This document shows positions 62,634 through 64,000 of a stretch of DNA of 64,000 nucleotides, piece by piece (position 1 is the first letter of the stretch; every line of letters starts with the position of its first letter). The stretch is from CBDCMJ01 sp965218875 (GTDB lineage: Bacteria; Chloroflexota; Dehalococcoidia; Lucifugimonadales; UBA3495). The translations under genes were made by a program, and so were the position numbers. Below the pieces are notes generated by a model that ran no database searches, was not told the origin of the DNA, and worked only from the letters and a program-made list of their open reading frames with translations. The stretch covers positions 992,001 through 1,056,000 of the forward strand of contig OZ244707.1 in the NCBI GenBank assembly GCA_965218875.1. The letters run 5' to 3'.

Positions 62634-63956
62634 ATGTTGCCAGCCATGTTGGTGGAGGAGAGGGACCGGCCTCAAGTCCGGGAGAGGCCTGACCGGGACT
62701 ACGCCCCGGGCGGGCGGACCGGGCGGGGCAAGGACCGCATCCCCGAGGAGCTGCTGGCCCGCCTGTGGCAGAAAAGGGCGGCCCGCCAGAGGTCCTTTCG
62801 CACCGGCGCCGGGCGCGTGGTCCGGGTGGTCTACCCGGGGCGGTCCAACACGTCCGCCGGGCCGGATTTCCTGGACGCGCTGCTGGACGTGGAGGGCGTG
62901 GGCCTGGTGCGGGGGGACGTGGAAATCCACGTGCGCCAGGCCGACTGGCAGAGTCACGGCCACGGCCAAGACCCCAACTACAGCGGGGTGGTGCTGCACG
63001 CTGCCCTGGACGTGGAGTCGGCCACCACGGAGTTGCGCAGCGGCGGCCAGGCGCCGGTGGTCTCTCTGGCGCCCCTGCTGGAGGTCTCTGATCCGCCGGA
63101 GTCCGGCCCCAACTGCGCCCTGTGGGCGGTGCTGGACCTCCTGGGCTATCCCCGTCCCCTGAGCCCAGGCGAGGCCGGCGTCCTGCTGGATGAAGCGGGC
63201 GACCGGCGTTTCCGGGCCCGGAGCGGCTACCTGGGCCGCCTGCTGGAGGAGCAGGGGCCGGACCAGACCCTGTACGAAGGCATCATGGAGGGCCTGGGGT
63301 ACCACTCCAACCAGGCGCCCTTCCTGAAGCTGGCGGGACGGGCCCCCTACGCGGCCCTGGCGGAGGCGTGCCGCCGGGCGGGGCTGTGGGACAGCCGGGC
63401 CCCGGCCCTGGAGGGGTGGCTGCTGGACCTCGCCGGGCTGGGGGCAGGCGCTCCGGCGCCGCGGCCCAGGGCGGGCTTCGGGGCCGCCATGTCGCACCGG
63501 GAGTGGCACCGCTTTCGGCTCCGCCCCGCCAACCAGCCCCGCCGACGCATCGCCGGGGCGGCCCGGCTTCTGGACCGCTTCCTGGACGAGGGGCTGGTCT
63601 GCGGGCTGCGCCGGGCCGCGGACTGCGGCAGGCCCGGCCTCCTCACCGGCGCCCTGACGGTGGGGAGCGGCGCCGAAGGCCCCCCGGCCTACGTGGGCCC
63701 AGGCAGGGCCGCGGACCTGGCGGTCAACGTGGCGCTCCCCTTCCTGCACGCCTGGGCCGGCCGGGGTGGGGGCGCCCAGGGCCGCGGCTCGGAGTACCTG
63801 GGGCTGTACCGCCGTTTCGGTCGGCTGCAGGACAACACCCTGCTCCGGGAGATGCGGGAGCAGTTGCTGCCTCCGGCCTGGCTCCCCGAGGTGAACGGCG
63901 CCCGCCGCCAGCAGGGCCTGCTCCACCTTCAGTCGCTGCTGGCCGGGGCCGGCTGA
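62634..63956 (+). CDS. DUF2851 family protein
   Basis: About 440 residues from ATG at 62634 (or 62646). Recognisable blocks are IPEELLARLWQKRAARQRSF, YPGRSNTSAGPDFLDALL, GDVEIHVRQADWQSHGHGQD and GVVLHAALDVES. A GLGYHSNQAPFLKLAGRAPY segment is mid-protein. DUF2851 proteins occur in Bacteroidetes and Chloroflexota and have a nuclease-like conserved Asp/Glu/His pattern, but no proven role. Divergent from the CoA transferase, 155 bases away. Confidence 0.85.
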   Translation: MLPAMLVEERDRPQVRERPDRDYAPGGRTGRGKDRIPEELLARLWQKRAARQRSFRTGAGRVVRVVYPGRSNTSAGPDFLDALLDVEGVGLVRGDVEIHVRQADWQSHGHGQDPNYSGVVLHAALDVESATTELRSGGQAPVVSLAPLLEVSDPPESGPNCALWAVLDLLGYPRPLSPGEAGVLLDEAGDRRFRARSGYLGRLLEEQGPDQTLYEGIMEGLGYHSNQAPFLKLAGRAPYAALAEACRRAGLWDSRAPALEGWLLDLAGLGAGAPAPRPRAGFGAAMSHREWHRFRLRPANQPRRRIAGAARLLDRFLDEGLVCGLRRAADCGRPGLLTGALTVGSGAEGPPAYVGPGRAADLAVNVALPFLHAWAGRGGGAQGRGSEYLGLYRRFGRLQDNTLLREMREQLLPPAWLPEVNGARRQQGLLHLQSLLAGAG

Positions 63957-64000
63957 TTCCGGAGCGGCCCCGGGCCTAAGCGTCGGGGCGCCTCGCTGCC

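Noticed and set aside
1..64000. CRISPR arrays, rRNA genes or a replication origin
   Set aside because: No spaced direct repeats of CRISPR type, no rRNA-like segments and no dnaA-box cluster were seen; the regular repeats found are coding LRR and FN3-cadherin units.

Overview
The window looks like a high-GC chromosome piece from an uncultivated Chloroflexota bacterium, most like the SAR202/Dehalococcoidia group. This is inferred from gene content, not from a marker gene. The content is a CaiB/BaiF CoA transferase, a GlcD-type flavin oxidase, a D-2-hydroxyacid dehydrogenase, a PAC2-family protein, a PIN/TRAM protein beside ispD-ispF-cysS, Tat-exported sugar-binding proteins, and many secreted LRR, cadherin, FN3 and RCC1 proteins of the kind common in sponge-associated bacteria.

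Layout. (1) 1-8833 is an accessory island ending at tRNA-Ser(GGA). It starts inside a RiPP precursor gene whose last residues carry three aromatic-Asn-Arg triplets. A radical SAM/SPASM maturase, a 2OG-Fe(II) oxygenase and an HExxH-type peptide hydroxylase follow in an overlapping operon. Next come a Septu-type pair (PtuA ATPase, PtuB HNH nuclease), an AIPR abortive-infection protein with an N-terminal nuclease-like domain, two transposase remnants, and a tyrosine integrase without its catalytic domain beside the tRNA. (2) 9223-10181 holds a Rieske ferredoxin and signal peptidase I. (3) 10318-18554 is bounded by two apparently identical, inverted 1232-bp ISAs1-like elements whose transposase needs a -1 frameshift. 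Between them lie small membrane proteins, a collagen-like/serine-protease lipoprotein, an IS5-like transposase and a DUF4145-like protein. (4) 18574-23520 is a sugar ABC operon with two binding proteins and two permeases but no ATPase; its first gene appears to use a non-AUG start. (5) 23598-25630 contains two wrecked IS elements, one with an inverted half. (6) 25688-29914 is a core block: argC, nth, PAC2 and an FAD oxidoreductase. A tRNA-Arg(UCU)-like gene with a poor 5' half follows. (7) 30818-51004 is rich in eukaryotic-like secreted proteins: LRR lipoproteins, an FN3/metzincin-like protein, a 1600-residue FN3/cadherin/LRR lipoprotein, HExxH peptidases and an RCC1 lipoprotein. Several are truncated or frameshifted, with IS21, IS3/IS481-type, ISKra4-like and IS1380 elements among them. 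(8) 54359-63956 is core: a D-2-hydroxyacid dehydrogenase, a flavin oxidase, cysS, ispF, a broken BrnT/BrnA module, ispD, PIN/TRAM, CaiB and DUF2851.

How genes work together. Genes 1-2723 would make and modify a cyclophane peptide. Genes 2720-7154 are antiphage systems. Genes 18648-23520 would import a sugar if an ATPase is supplied from elsewhere. ispD and ispF act in the MEP isoprenoid pathway. The secreted proteins of 30-51 kb probably act at the cell surface. All functions are assigned from reading motifs by eye; no database search was made.
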